Assembly (NCBI GenBank): GCA_902482195.1
Contig: CABSZQ010000059.1
Coordinates: forward strand, 1-7,488
Direction of reading: 5' to 3'
Length of the DNA: 7,488 nt
Origin: an uncultured Haemophilus sp.
Lineage (GTDB): Bacteria > Pseudomonadota > Gammaproteobacteria > Enterobacterales > Pasteurellaceae
Shown: positions 1 through 6,404 of the stretch, piece after piece
How positions within the stretch are numbered: the stretch's first letter is position 1
How the letters are laid out: every line of letters begins with the position of its first letter
Made by a program: the position numbers and the translations under genes
Notes under the pieces: generated by a model
Databases searched by the model: none
Told to the model about the DNA's origin: nothing
What the model saw: only the letters and a program-made list of their open reading frames with translations

Positions 1-614
1 GTATCGAGCTTTTCCGTGTATTAATGTCTTACTTAAAACCGGTTCTTCCAAAACTGGCTGAACGTGCAGAATCGTTCTTACAAACAGAACTGACTTGGGA
101 TAATATTGCACAGCCTTTATTAGGTCATCAACTTACTCCATTTAAAGCGCTTTTCTCGCGTTTAGAGAAAAAACAAATTGATGCTGTTGTAGAAGAAACT
201 AAAGCACTTTTCGCTGAAGCAAACAAAGAGACAGAAAAAACAGCAGCAAAAGCGACCGCACTTTCAAATGTTGAACCAATTGCTGACACCATTACCATTG
301 ATGATTTTGCTAAAATCGATATGCGTGTGGCAAAAGTACTGAAATGCGAAGCAGTACCTGAATCAAATAAACTCTTGCGTTTTGAATTAGACTTAGGCGA
401 TCATACTCGCCAAGTATTCTCTGGTATTAAAGCTGCTTACAACAAACCTGAAGAATTAGAAGGTCGTTTTGTTATTGTGGTTGCAAACCTGGCACCGCGT
501 AAAATGAAATTTGGTGTATCGGAAGGGATGATTCTTTCTGCTGGTACTGGCGGAAGTGATTTATTCTTACTTTCAGCGGATAGCGGTGTCACTGCAGGTA
601 TGCAAGTAAAATAA
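1..614 (+). CDS. metG: Methionyl-tRNA synthetase, C-terminal part (5'-truncated by window edge)
   Basis: Charges tRNA-Met with methionine in the cytoplasm. The frame is open from base 3, before the first ATG at 24, and reads IELFRVL into [10 protein letters not shown], which matches the end of the anticodon-binding helical domain of E. coli MetG. About 203 residues are visible, so roughly the first two thirds of a protein of about 680 residues lie upstream. Numbering from the ATG at 24, residues 1-65 are the helical domain. Residues 66-90 are a Lys/Ala/Glu/Thr-rich linker. Residues 91-196 are the EMAPII/OB-fold tRNA-binding and dimerisation domain ([38 protein letters not shown]). The catalytic HIGH and KMSKS motifs are outside the window. 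An uptake signal falls in the linker. The gene ends in TAA followed by a strong terminator. The identification is firm. Confidence 0.97.
   Translation, partial: IELFRVLMSYLKPVLPKLAERAESFLQTELTWDNIAQPLLGHQLTPFKALFSRLEKKQIDAVVEETKALFAEANKETEKTAAKATALSNVEPIADTITIDDFAKIDMRVAKVLKCEAVPESNKLLRFELDLGDHTRQVFSGIKAAYNKPEELEGRFVIVVANLAPRKMKFGVSEGMILSAGTGGSDLFLLSADSGVTAGMQVK
255..263 (-). repeat. DNA uptake signal sequence core (USS)
   Basis: Exact AAGTGCGGT on the - strand. It lies inside metG, where the + strand ACCGCACTT is read in frame as Thr-Ala-Leu in the linker before the C-terminal tRNA-binding domain. Confidence 0.93.
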
Positions 615-624
615 TTTAATATTT

Positions 625-647
625 AGGCGACTTCGGTCGCCTTTTTT
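625..647 (+). terminator. Rho-independent terminator of metG
   Basis: A 7-bp GC-rich stem (AGGCGAC with GTCGCCT) is closed by a C(UUCG)G tetraloop, one of the most stable RNA loops, and runs straight into six T residues. It starts 11 bases after the metG stop and should separate metG from tehB. Confidence 0.93.
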
Positions 648-648
648 A

Positions 649-677
649 TTGCCAAACAGAATCAAATACCCTACCAT
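649..677 (+). promoter_or_regulatory. Possible tehB promoter
   Basis: TTGCCA at 649-654 (5 of 6 to the -35 consensus), a 17-bp spacer, then TACCAT at 672-677 (4 of 6 to the -10). It lies between the metG terminator and the tehB start, where a promoter is expected because the terminator isolates tehB. The -10 is weak, so this is a tentative call. Confidence 0.35.
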
Positions 678-718
678 ATCAATCAGCTATTTATCATGCA
701 AATTAAAAGGAATTCATT

Positions 719-1579
719 ATGACAAACGAACTTATCTGCTATAAACAAATGCCGGTTTGGACAAAAGATAAATTACCTAAAATGTTCCAAGAAAAACACA
801 ATACAAAAGTGGGAACTTGGGGCAAGCTTACGGTATTAAAAGGTAAACTTAAGTTTTATGAGCTAACTGAAAATGGCGATGTCATTGCTGAACATATTTT
901 CACCCCAGAAAGTGATATTCCATTTGTTGAGCCACAAGCCTGGCACCGAGTTGAAGCCCTTTCTGATGACTTAGAATGTACGCTTGGTTTCTATTGCACA
1001 AAAGAAGATTACTTCAGCAAAAAATATAATATGACCGCAACGCATGGTGATGTGGTTGATGCCGCTAAAATTATCAAACCTTGTAAAGTGCTAGATTTAG
1101 GCTGCGGACAAGGTCGTAATTCGCTTTATTTAAGTTTAAAAGGCTATGATGTAACCTCTTGGGATCACAACGAAAACAGCATCGCCTTCTTAAATGAAAC
1201 TAAAGACAAAGAAAACTTGAATATTAAGACCGCTGTTTATGATATTAACACTGCCAATATTCAAGAAAACTACGACTTCATTTTATCAACCGTGGTATTT
1301 ATGTTCTTAAACCGTGAGCGAATTCCAGCCATTATTAAGAATATGCAAGAACACACCAACCCAGGTGGTTATAACTTAATTGTTGCAGCCATGTCCACGC
1401 CTGAAGTGCCTTGTCCATTAGCCTTCTCATTTACGTTCTCTGAAGGTGAATTAAAAGAATACTACAAAGATTGGGAATTCTTAGAATATAACGAAAATAT
1501 GGGCGAATTACATAAAACCTATGAAAACGGCAATCGCATTAAATTAAAATTTGCGACAATGTTAGCAAGAAAAAAATAA
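719..1579 (+). CDS. tehB: TehB SAM-dependent methyltransferase with N-terminal cupin-like domain
   Basis: SAM-dependent methyltransferase of the tellurite-resistance family. In H. influenzae it has also been linked to oxidative-stress resistance and haem use. The protein has 286 residues against about 197 for E. coli TehB. The extra part, residues 1-95, is a beta-rich DUF1971/cupin-like domain. The methyltransferase domain follows: motif I VLDLGCGQGRN at 124-134, the acidic SAM-ribose position around WD 148-149, and a motif IV-like region with YDFILSTVVFMF at 185-196. The two-domain form is the one known from H. influenzae. An AAAAGGA ribosome site ends 7 bases before the ATG. Terminators on both sides make it monocistronic. 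No tehA is next to it, so it probably acts without a co-transcribed partner. Its natural substrate is not evident from sequence. Confidence 0.95.
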   Translation: MTNELICYKQMPVWTKDKLPKMFQEKHNTKVGTWGKLTVLKGKLKFYELTENGDVIAEHIFTPESDIPFVEPQAWHRVEALSDDLECTLGFYCTKEDYFSKKYNMTATHGDVVDAAKIIKPCKVLDLGCGQGRNSLYLSLKGYDVTSWDHNENSIAFLNETKDKENLNIKTAVYDINTANIQENYDFILSTVVFMFLNRERIPAIIKNMQEHTNPGGYNLIVAAMSTPEVPCPLAFSFTFSEGELKEYYKDWEFLEYNENMGELHKTYENGNRIKLKFATMLARKK

Positions 1580-1597
1580 TTCGCTAATTTAGAAAAG

Positions 1598-1639
1598 AAA
1601 ATGACCGCTCTTTGTTATATAAAGTGCGGTCATTTTTTT
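1598..1639. terminator. Bidirectional terminator between convergent tehB and dapD
   Basis: A 16-bp inverted repeat (arms 1598-1613 and 1621-1636) with one T-T mismatch and a 7-base loop. It is followed by T residues in the + direction, and by a T-rich tract (complement of 1591-1601) in the - direction. The right arm contains an exact uptake signal and the left arm a one-mismatch copy. It lies 18 bases after the tehB stop and just past the dapD stop, so it can serve both genes. Confidence 0.88.
1622..1630 (+). repeat. DNA uptake signal sequence core (USS)
   Basis: Exact AAGTGCGGT followed by a T-rich tract, as in the extended Haemophilus signal. It forms one arm of the tehB/dapD terminator. 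Confidence 0.95.
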
Positions 1640-1651
1640 ATAGGATTTTAA

Positions 1652-2479
1652 TTACTCTTCAATAGAACGTAATAATTCGTTGATACCTACTTTACCTAAA
1701 GTTTTTGCATCAACTTTTTTCACGATCACTGCACAGTATAAGCTGTATTTACCACATTTTGATGGGAGGCTACCTGAAACAACCACAGAACCCGCAGGAA
1801 CGCGACCGTAGAACACTTCACCCGTTTCACGATCATAGATTTTAGTTGATTGACCAATGAATACGCCCATAGAGATCACACAACCATCTTCAACAATCAC
1901 GCCTTCAACCACTTCAGAACGTGCACCGATAAAACAGTTATCGCCGATAATGGTTGGGTTCGCTTGTAATGGCTCTAATACACCACCGATGCCTACTCCA
2001 CCAGATAAGTGAACATTTTTACCAATTTGTGCACATGAACCAACCGTTGCCCATGTATCAACCATGGTACCTTCACCCACGTATGCACCGATATTGACAT
2101 AAGATGGCATTAATACACAGTTTTTAGAAATGTATGCGCCTTTACGTACTGTTGCAGAAGGTACGACACGGAAACCTTCCTGAGCAAAACGCTCTTCGGT
2201 ATAGTCAGCAAATTTTAATGCTACTTTATCATAGTATTTAGTTTCTGCACCATCAATAATTTGGTTATCATTGATACGAAAAGATAATAATACTGCTTTT
2301 TTCAACCATTGATGAGTCACCCATTCACCATCAATCTTTTCTGCAACACGGTATTTACCGCTATCTAATCCTTCGATCACTTCTTCGATTGCGGCACGAG
2401 TTTGTGCATCAACTGTTTTAGGGGTAATTTCCGCACGTTTTTCAAATGCAGCTTCAATAACTTGTTGTAAATTTGACAT
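1652..2479 (-). CDS. dapD: 2,3,4,5-tetrahydropyridine-2,6-dicarboxylate N-succinyltransferase
   Basis: Transfers succinyl from succinyl-CoA to tetrahydrodipicolinate in the succinylase branch of lysine and meso-diaminopimelate synthesis, in the cytoplasm. The protein has 275 residues, against 274 in E. coli. Residues 1-100 are the helical N-terminal domain. Residues about 105-235 are the left-handed beta-helix of hexapeptide repeats ([34 protein letters not shown]). Asp141 and Glu189 fall where the active-site Asp and Glu of characterised DapD enzymes lie, as I recall them. The C-terminal part (about 236-275) carries VIVKKVD. The ATG at 2479 is chosen because AGGAAG precedes it; the frame stays open to 2545, but that extension lacks family similarity and overlaps the likely promoter region. 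The gene appears monocistronic, with terminators on both sides. A loose -10-like TATGAT lies at 2522-2527 on the - strand without a good -35. Confidence 0.97.
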   Translation of the reverse strand: MSNLQQVIEAAFEKRAEITPKTVDAQTRAAIEEVIEGLDSGKYRVAEKIDGEWVTHQWLKKAVLLSFRINDNQIIDGAETKYYDKVALKFADYTEERFAQEGFRVVPSATVRKGAYISKNCVLMPSYVNIGAYVGEGTMVDTWATVGSCAQIGKNVHLSGGVGIGGVLEPLQANPTIIGDNCFIGARSEVVEGVIVEDGCVISMGVFIGQSTKIYDRETGEVFYGRVPAGSVVVSGSLPSKCGKYSLYCAVIVKKVDAKTLGKVGINELLRSIEE

Positions 2480-2483
2480 TTTG

Positions 2484-2489
2484 CTTCCT
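2484..2489 (-). promoter_or_regulatory. Ribosome binding site setting the dapD start
   Basis: AGGAAG on the - strand, 4 bases before the ATG at 2479. It favours the 275-residue product over a 297-residue reading that would start at 2545. Confidence 0.8.
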
Positions 2490-2551
2490 ATTGTTGATGT
2501 GAAATAACGGTTGATAGTTGTATCATATTTTTGACTTTCAAGCAAAAAACA

Positions 2552-2560
2552 ACCGCACTT
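2552..2560 (-). repeat. DNA uptake signal sequence core (USS)
   Basis: Exact AAGTGCGGT on the - strand, followed in that direction by a TG-rich then T-rich stretch. It is intergenic, between the slyB terminator and the dapD promoter region, and is not part of an evident hairpin. Confidence 0.94.
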
Positions 2561-2579
2561 TCTTTTGATTTAAAACATA

Positions 2580-2612
2580 AAAAAAGCGAACCGAATTATG
2601 GCTCGCTTTTTT
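2580..2612 (-). terminator. Rho-independent terminator of the yecM-lipoprotein-slyB cluster
   Basis: On the - strand, AAAAAAGCGAGCC pairs with GGTTCGCTTTTTT around a 7-base loop. The one imperfect pair is a G-U wobble in - strand RNA but an A-C mismatch in + strand RNA, so it suits - strand transcription. The 3' arm ends in a T run. It lies 16 bases after the slyB stop. Confidence 0.88.
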
Positions 2613-2628
2613 CTATTTCTAATTTTAG

Positions 2629-3093
2629 TTAGTTGATAACAGAAACATTTAATGATGAACCGCCAACGATTCTTACGCGACGACCAGCTTGAAAACTTGG
2701 ATCGGCTTTTTGAACCACAACGATTTCTTCTCTGTTATCTTTTCTGATAACAATTTCTGCACCATTAACTTGGCTCATTTTCTCTTCGATTTTGCTACCG
2801 GCAATAGCACCACCAATTGCACCAATTACACTTGCAATGGCTTGACCTGTACCACCACCGATTGTGCTACCAGCGATACCACCTAAAGCACCACCACCAA
2901 CTGAACCAATCACACCATTATTATCAGCTTGGATTTTAACTGGGCGAACAGATACAATTGTACCATAGCTAATTGAACGCGCTTCTTTGGCTTGATCTGC
3001 TGAGTACACATCACCACTGAAAACATCAGTGTTTGCACAACCCGTTAAACCAATAGACATCATAAGTGCTAATGCTACTGTTACTTTTTTCAT
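2629..3093 (-). CDS. slyB: SlyB/Pcp-family outer-membrane lipoprotein (glycine zipper)
   Basis: Small lipoprotein of the SlyB/Pcp family, also named pcp in Haemophilus; its relatives help keep the outer membrane stable. The 154 residues begin with a lipoprotein signal peptide: MKK, a hydrophobic run, and the lipobox LTGC at 16-19, giving Cys19 as the lipidated residue. Ala20 follows, not Asp, so export to the outer membrane is expected. Residues about 59-100 are a Gly/Ala-rich glycine-zipper segment (GSVGGGALGGIAG, GAIGGAIAGS), long enough for two membrane-embedded helices. The C-terminal part (about 111-154) is beta-rich and charged (EIVIRKDNREEIVVVQ, GRRVRIVGG). AGAAGG lies 8 bases before the ATG. 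It is the last gene of the cluster, 23 bp after the small lipoprotein gene, and its signal peptide closely resembles that neighbour's. Confidence 0.92.
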   Translation of the reverse strand: MKKVTVALALMMSIGLTGCANTDVFSGDVYSADQAKEARSISYGTIVSVRPVKIQADNNGVIGSVGGGALGGIAGSTIGGGTGQAIASVIGAIGGAIAGSKIEEKMSQVNGAEIVIRKDNREEIVVVQKADPSFQAGRRVRIVGGSSLNVSVIN

Positions 3094-3116
3094 AAAGCTA
3101 ACCTTCTAAAAATAAA

Positions 3117-3416
3117 TTAGATTGGGTTTCTTGGAGACCAAGTAGAAACGTTTTTCACGCCTTGACCGTTGTCAGATACTTTCACACAAGCACCAGTTAC
3201 TAAAGTTGAATCGTATTTGTGAACGATAACTTCTGTTTCACCTTCTTGTTTGTATGAGCAGTCGTTTTTACGAACGGTTAATTTTACATCATCACCTTGG
3301 AATTCAGTGAAGATAACTTGACCTTTATAAGCGCTTTCATCTTTTTGTGATTGAGATGAACAAGCTGATAAACCTAAACTTAATAAGACAGTTAATGCTA
3401 AGGTAATTTTTTTCAT
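3117..3416 (-). CDS. Small predicted lipoprotein of unknown function
   Basis: I do not recognise a named family. The 99 residues start with a clear lipoprotein signal peptide: MKK, hydrophobic residues 5-16, and lipobox LSAC at 16-19, with Cys19 then Ser20, predicting an outer-membrane anchor facing the periplasm. The mature part of about 80 residues is polar and looks beta-rich (KGQVIFTEF, DVKLTVRK, TEVIVHKY). It has two further cysteines, Cys53 and Cys77, that could form a disulfide in the periplasm. The ATG is 4 bases after the yecM stop, with GAGG inside the end of yecM, so translation is probably coupled. The slyB gene follows after 23 bp. The shared operon and near-identical signal-peptide style suggest an envelope role, but no activity can be read from the sequence. 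Confidence 0.9.
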   Translation of the reverse strand: MKKITLALTVLLSLGLSACSSQSQKDESAYKGQVIFTEFQGDDVKLTVRKNDCSYKQEGETEVIVHKYDSTLVTGACVKVSDNGQGVKNVSTWSPRNPI

Positions 3417-3420
3417 TACA

Positions 3421-3990
3421 CTAAACCTCGAGTATTTTCTTTATTGTATAAGGATGAACCTTTATGCAAACGTGATTTTCTGTTTTATCAACAAAACTCA
3501 CTGCAATGGATGGATTGGGCAATTGCTCCCCTTCCACCTTAGGTTCGCTCACCTTCATGGTTAATTGAGTTAGTTCCTTCCATAAAAACCTATTGCAAAT
3601 CCGATTAACCCAATCCTCAACAGATTCATGAGATAAAAACGACATTACAATTTCAATATGTTCCCAAGTTTCTTGGGGATATTGTTTATTTTTAGGAAAC
3701 GGTAATTCAATAACATCGACAGGCTGACCAATGAAATCAACTGGCTCATCTAATTCAATCAAATAGATAGGACGCCCATTGACGATATTATCGCTTAAAA
3801 TTCTACCGCACTTTAATAACTCTGTCAGCCAATTTTTTGCTTTTTCTTCAGTATTTGCTCTTAAAGCTAAATGATCAATTTGATAATCCGCTAAATTCAC
3901 TTTCATGACGGCAGCTAATTGCTGAATTTTTTCCTGAAATAAAGGCAACTCCTGATAAAGTGCGGTCGATTTTTCCATTAAATTTGACAT
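3421..3990 (-). CDS. yecM: YecM-family protein (VOC-like fold, function unknown)
   Basis: Conserved cytoplasmic protein of the YecM family, whose E. coli structure resembles metal-dependent isomerases and oxygenases; its reaction is unknown. The 189 residues match the family length (188 in E. coli). Conserved blocks are IDHLALR (38-44), [10 protein letters not shown] (71-80), VIELPFPK (93-100), WEHIEIV (109-115), LPNP (157-160) and IKVHP (176-180). His40, Glu95 or Glu113, His111 and His179 are candidate metal ligands. The chosen ATG has AGGAG only 3 bases upstream; the next in-frame ATG, four codons on, would be 15 bases away and fits worse. The gene diverges from argS, as in E. coli, and heads the cluster with the two lipoprotein genes. 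Two uptake signals lie inside it. Confidence 0.93.
   Translation of the reverse strand: MSNLMEKSTALYQELPLFQEKIQQLAAVMKVNLADYQIDHLALRANTEEKAKNWLTELLKCGRILSDNIVNGRPIYLIELDEPVDFIGQPVDVIELPFPKNKQYPQETWEHIEIVMSFLSHESVEDWVNRICNRFLWKELTQLTMKVSEPKVEGEQLPNPSIAVSFVDKTENHVCIKVHPYTIKKILEV
3805..3813 (-). repeat. DNA uptake signal sequence core (USS)
   Basis: Exact AAGTGCGGT on the - strand, read in frame in yecM as Lys60-Cys61-Gly62. E. coli YecM also has Cys-Gly here, so the signal sits on a motif that was probably already present. Confidence 0.93.
3958..3966 (+). repeat. DNA uptake signal sequence core (USS)
   Basis: Exact AAGTGCGGT on the + strand. Its complement is read in yecM as Thr9-Ala10-Leu11, near the variable N-terminus. 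Confidence 0.93.
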
Positions 3991-4007
3991 TTTCTCCTGC
4001 TCTTACT

Positions 4008-4035
4008 TTGAGAAATCTATAAACAACGGTATCAT
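4008..4035 (+). promoter_or_regulatory. Predicted argS promoter
   Basis: TTGAGA at 4008-4013 (5 of 6), a 16-bp spacer and TATCAT at 4030-4035 (5 of 6). Transcription would start near 4042, giving a leader of about 37 bases. Its -10 overlaps that of the predicted yecM promoter on the other strand. Confidence 0.5.
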
Positions 4036-4058
4036 AGCCGATTATTTTCATTATTCAA
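4031..4058 (-). promoter_or_regulatory. Predicted yecM promoter
   Basis: On the - strand, TTGAAT (4053-4058) is followed by a 16-bp spacer and TATGAT (4031-4036). Transcription would start near 4024 and run toward yecM. The -10 covers almost the same bases as the argS -10, so only one polymerase could bind at a time. Confidence 0.45.
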
Positions 4059-4078
4059 TTTCAAGATTAGGAAAAACC

Positions 4079-5812
4079 GTGAATATTCAATCTATTTTAT
4101 CCGATAAAATTAAACAAGCGATGATTGCTGCTGGCGCAGATGAACAATGTGATGCGCTTATTCGCCAATCAGGTAAACCACAATTTGGCGACTACCAAGC
4201 AAACGGCATCATGGCTGCTGCTAAAAAACTAGGTTTAAATCCACGTGAATTTGCACAAAAAGTATTAGATCATGCAGATCTTTCTGATGTCGCTGAAAAA
4301 ACTGAAATTGCAGGTCCGGGTTTTATCAATATTTTCTTAAATCCAACTTGGTTAGCAAATAATGTTTCTGCTGCATTAAAAGATCAAAATCTTGGTGTCA
4401 GCGCAAATGAAAAACAAACTATCGTGATTGATTATTCTTCACCAAACGTTGCGAAAGAAATGCACGTAGGTCATTTACGCTCTACCATCATCGGTGATGC
4501 CGTTGTTCGTACCCTTGAATTTTTAGGTCACAACGTTATTCGTGCGAACCACGTAGGTGACTGGGGTACCCAATTCGGTATGCTTATTGCTTATCTTGAA
4601 AAAATGGAAAATGAACATGCGAGTGAAATGGAACTTCAAGATCTTGAAGCATTCTATCGCGAAGCGAAAAAACATTATGATGAAGATGAAGCGTTCGCTG
4701 AAAAAGCGCGTAACTATGTGGTGAAATTGCAAGGTGGAGATGAATATTGCCGCACGATGTGGAAAAAATTAGTCGATATCACCATGCAACAAAACCAACG
4801 TAACTACGATCGTTTGAATGTCACCTTGACTGAAAAAGATGTGATGGGGGAAAGCCTTTATAACCCGATGTTACCTGCTATCGTTGAAGATCTGAAAAAA
4901 CAAGGTTTAGCCGTTGAAGATGAAGGGGCGTTAGTCGTTTATCTTGATGAATTCAAGAATAAAGAAGGCGAGCCGATGGGGGTAATCGTTCAGAAGAAAG
5001 ATGGCGGTTTCCTTTATACCACTACCGATATCGCGGCGGCTAAATATCGTTATGAAACCTTAAAAGCAGATCGTGCATTAGTGTTCTCTGATACACGCCA
5101 AAGCCAACACATGCAACAAGCTTGGTTAATTACGCGTAAAGCAGGTTATGTACCAGACAGCTTCTCACTTGAACATAAAAACTTCGGTATGATGTTGGGT
5201 AAAGATGGTAAACCATTCAAAACTCGTACTGGTGGTACCGTAAAATTAGCAGATTTATTAGATGAAGCGATTGAGCGTGCAACGGTATTAATCAATGAGA
5301 AAAATACCAATTTATCTGATGAAGAAAAAACTGCGGTTATTGAAGCGGTGGGTATTGGCTCAGTGAAATATGCGGATCTTTCTAAAAACCGCACAACTGA
5401 CTATGTGTTTGATTGGGATAATATGCTCAGCTTTGAGGGTAATACCGCGCCTTATATGCAATATGCTTATACGCGTATTCGTTCAATCTTCAATAAAGCA
5501 GATGTGAATCCAACCGCTCTTGCAGAAGCGAAAATTCAGCTTTCAGATGAAAAAGAACGTGCATTAGCGATCAAATTACTTCAATTTGAAGAAGCCGTTC
5601 AAACTGTGGGTAAAGAAGGTACACCTCATGTACTCTGTGCTTATTTATATGAGTTGGCGGGTGTATTCTCTTCATTCTATGAACACTGCCCAATCTTAAA
5701 TGCAGATGATGAAAACGTAAAATTAAGCCGTTTAAAACTCGCTTCTCTTACAGAGAAAACTTTAAAACAAGGTTTAGCGTTATTAGGCATTAAGACAATC
5801 GAAAAAATGTAA
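4079..5812 (+). CDS. argS: Arginyl-tRNA synthetase
   Basis: Class I synthetase that attaches arginine to tRNA-Arg in the cytoplasm. The 577 residues equal the length of E. coli ArgS and match it closely throughout. Residues 1-110 are the N-terminal tRNA-recognition (Add-1) domain, including FGDYQANG at 36-43. The Rossmann catalytic core follows, with the HIGH-type motif HVGH at 129-132 and [10 protein letters not shown] at 158-167. ArgRS enzymes of this type lack a canonical KMSK; here the loop region is [10 protein letters not shown] at 374-383. Residues about 455-577 are the helical anticodon-binding domain, with [10 protein letters not shown] at 457-466 and the C-terminal IEKM. The start is GTG, set by AGGA six bases upstream and by alignment to E. 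coli MNIQ. The gene is monocistronic, divergent from yecM and convergent with smrB. Confidence 0.97.
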   Translation: MNIQSILSDKIKQAMIAAGADEQCDALIRQSGKPQFGDYQANGIMAAAKKLGLNPREFAQKVLDHADLSDVAEKTEIAGPGFINIFLNPTWLANNVSAALKDQNLGVSANEKQTIVIDYSSPNVAKEMHVGHLRSTIIGDAVVRTLEFLGHNVIRANHVGDWGTQFGMLIAYLEKMENEHASEMELQDLEAFYREAKKHYDEDEAFAEKARNYVVKLQGGDEYCRTMWKKLVDITMQQNQRNYDRLNVTLTEKDVMGESLYNPMLPAIVEDLKKQGLAVEDEGALVVYLDEFKNKEGEPMGVIVQKKDGGFLYTTTDIAAAKYRYETLKADRALVFSDTRQSQHMQQAWLITRKAGYVPDSFSLEHKNFGMMLGKDGKPFKTRTGGTVKLADLLDEAIERATVLINEKNTNLSDEEKTAVIEAVGIGSVKYADLSKNRTTDYVFDWDNMLSFEGNTAPYMQYAYTRIRSIFNKADVNPTALAEAKIQLSDEKERALAIKLLQFEEAVQTVGKEGTPHVLCAYLYELAGVFSSFYEHCPILNADDENVKLSRLKLASLTEKTLKQGLALLGIKTIEKM

Positions 5813-5815
5813 AAA

Positions 5816-5824
5816 AAGTGCGGT
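5816..5824 (+). repeat. DNA uptake signal sequence core (USS)
   Basis: Exact AAGTGCGGT. It is the left arm of the argS/smrB terminator and is paired head-on with the copy at 5833-5841. Confidence 0.95.
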
Positions 5825-5832
5825 CAATTTCG

Positions 5833-5841
5833 ACCGCACTT
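5833..5841 (-). repeat. DNA uptake signal sequence core (USS)
   Basis: Exact AAGTGCGGT on the - strand. It is the right arm of the argS/smrB terminator. Confidence 0.95.
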
Positions 5842-5846
5842 TTTCT

Positions 5847-6356
5847 TTATACATCCACTAAAATAAGTATCGCTGCTTCTCCACCCCATTCTTTTGGTGC
5901 TTGGTGTAACGCTCGGACTTTAGGATGCTGAACTAACCAACGTGGAATTTGTTTTTTCAACGTAAAGGTTCCATAGCCCGTCATGATACTCGCGCAATAA
6001 ACATGCTCATCTTCACAAGCTAGCAACAATGCCGCTAATTCCATTTTGGCTTGCTCACGGGTTAAACCATGCAAATCCAAAAATAATTCAGGTGAAAAAT
6101 CGCCACGACGAAGTTGTTTCAATAAATGGCTATCTTCCCCTTCGCGTAAATATTTGATGACACCATCATGTTCATTTAGCAAGGGTTCATATTCATCGGA
6201 AAAATAGAAAAGCGTATCTTCTTTTTCTCGAATATCACGTAAATGGGATTTTTTTTGACCGCTCTTTTGACGAGGTGCCACAAAGGTATCTTGCTTGATG
6301 GGTTTGATCCCTTTTGTTTCCGCCCGAAAAAGATCGAAATCATCTGGTTCTGTCAT
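5847..6356 (-). CDS. smrB: SmrB ribosome-collision endonuclease (Smr domain)
   Basis: In E. coli, SmrB (formerly YfcN) is recruited to collided ribosomes and cuts the mRNA between them, starting ribosome rescue. From the ATG at 6356 the protein has 169 residues, against 183 in E. coli; the C-terminus ends at LILVDV without the E. coli tail. The N-terminal half is a charged extension with IKPIKQDT (17-24) and YFSDEYEPLLN (51-61), both matching E. coli, the region that docks on ribosomes. The Smr domain follows: RRGDFSPELFLDLHG with the catalytic-type DLHG at 94-97, and HQAPKEWGG at 151-159. The second motif, HGHG in E. coli, reads TGYG here (126-129). The frame is open to a TTG at 6368, but GAGA six bases before the ATG supports the shorter form. 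The gene is divergent from prmB, as in E. coli. Confidence 0.95.
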   Translation of the reverse strand: MTEPDDFDLFRAETKGIKPIKQDTFVAPRQKSGQKKSHLRDIREKEDTLFYFSDEYEPLLNEHDGVIKYLREGEDSHLLKQLRRGDFSPELFLDLHGLTREQAKMELAALLLACEDEHVYCASIMTGYGTFTLKKQIPRWLVQHPKVRALHQAPKEWGGEAAILILVDV

Positions 6357-6362
6357 TATTTT

Positions 6363-6366
6363 TCTC
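6363..6366 (-). promoter_or_regulatory. Ribosome binding site setting the smrB start
   Basis: GAGA within TTGAGAAA on the - strand, 6 bases before the ATG at 6356. The upstream in-frame TTG (6366-6368) overlaps this site, which argues against its use as the start codon. Confidence 0.65.
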
Positions 6367-6384
6367 AATTTGTTATTTTGCTTA

Positions 6385-6393
6385 ATGATAGCA
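6385..6393 (-). promoter_or_regulatory. Predicted extended -10 promoter of smrB
   Basis: TGCTATCAT on the - strand: a TG one base before TATCAT (5 of 6). No good -35 is present at the usual spacing, as is common for extended -10 promoters. The start would be near 6378, about 22 bases before the ATG. Confidence 0.45.
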
Positions 6394-6404
6394 CATCTAT
6401 TCTA

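Larger units (their letters stand above)
5813..5844. terminator. Bidirectional terminator between convergent argS and smrB, built from two USSs
   Basis: A perfect 13-bp stem (AAAAAGTGCGGTC with GACCGCACTTTTT) has a 6-base loop, with A and T tracts forming the outer stem. It fills the gap between the argS stop (5810-5812) and the smrB stop (5847-5849), and works in either direction. Confidence 0.93.

Noticed and set aside
2480..2545. N-terminal extension of dapD to an upstream ATG at 2545 (22 extra residues)
   Set aside because: The extension has no similarity to DapD, covers the likely promoter region, and a good AGGAAG site sits before the ATG at 2479, which gives the usual length.
2480..2580. 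Lysine riboswitch or attenuator in the dapD leader
   Set aside because: The leader is only about 100 bases, AT-rich, and shows no lysine-riboswitch-like stems or terminator between the uptake signal and the start codon.
2689..2886. 65-codon open frame on the + strand
   Set aside because: It is antisense to slyB, with a Thr/Asn/Cys-rich product that mirrors the glycine-zipper codons; no ribosome site or family match.
4523..4732. 69-codon open frame on the - strand
   Set aside because: It lies wholly within argS, whose protein is conserved throughout this stretch; the Phe/His-rich product is typical of a shadow frame.
5146..5394. 82-codon open frame on the - strand
   Set aside because: It is antisense to the conserved argS core, with no ribosome site and no recognisable protein.
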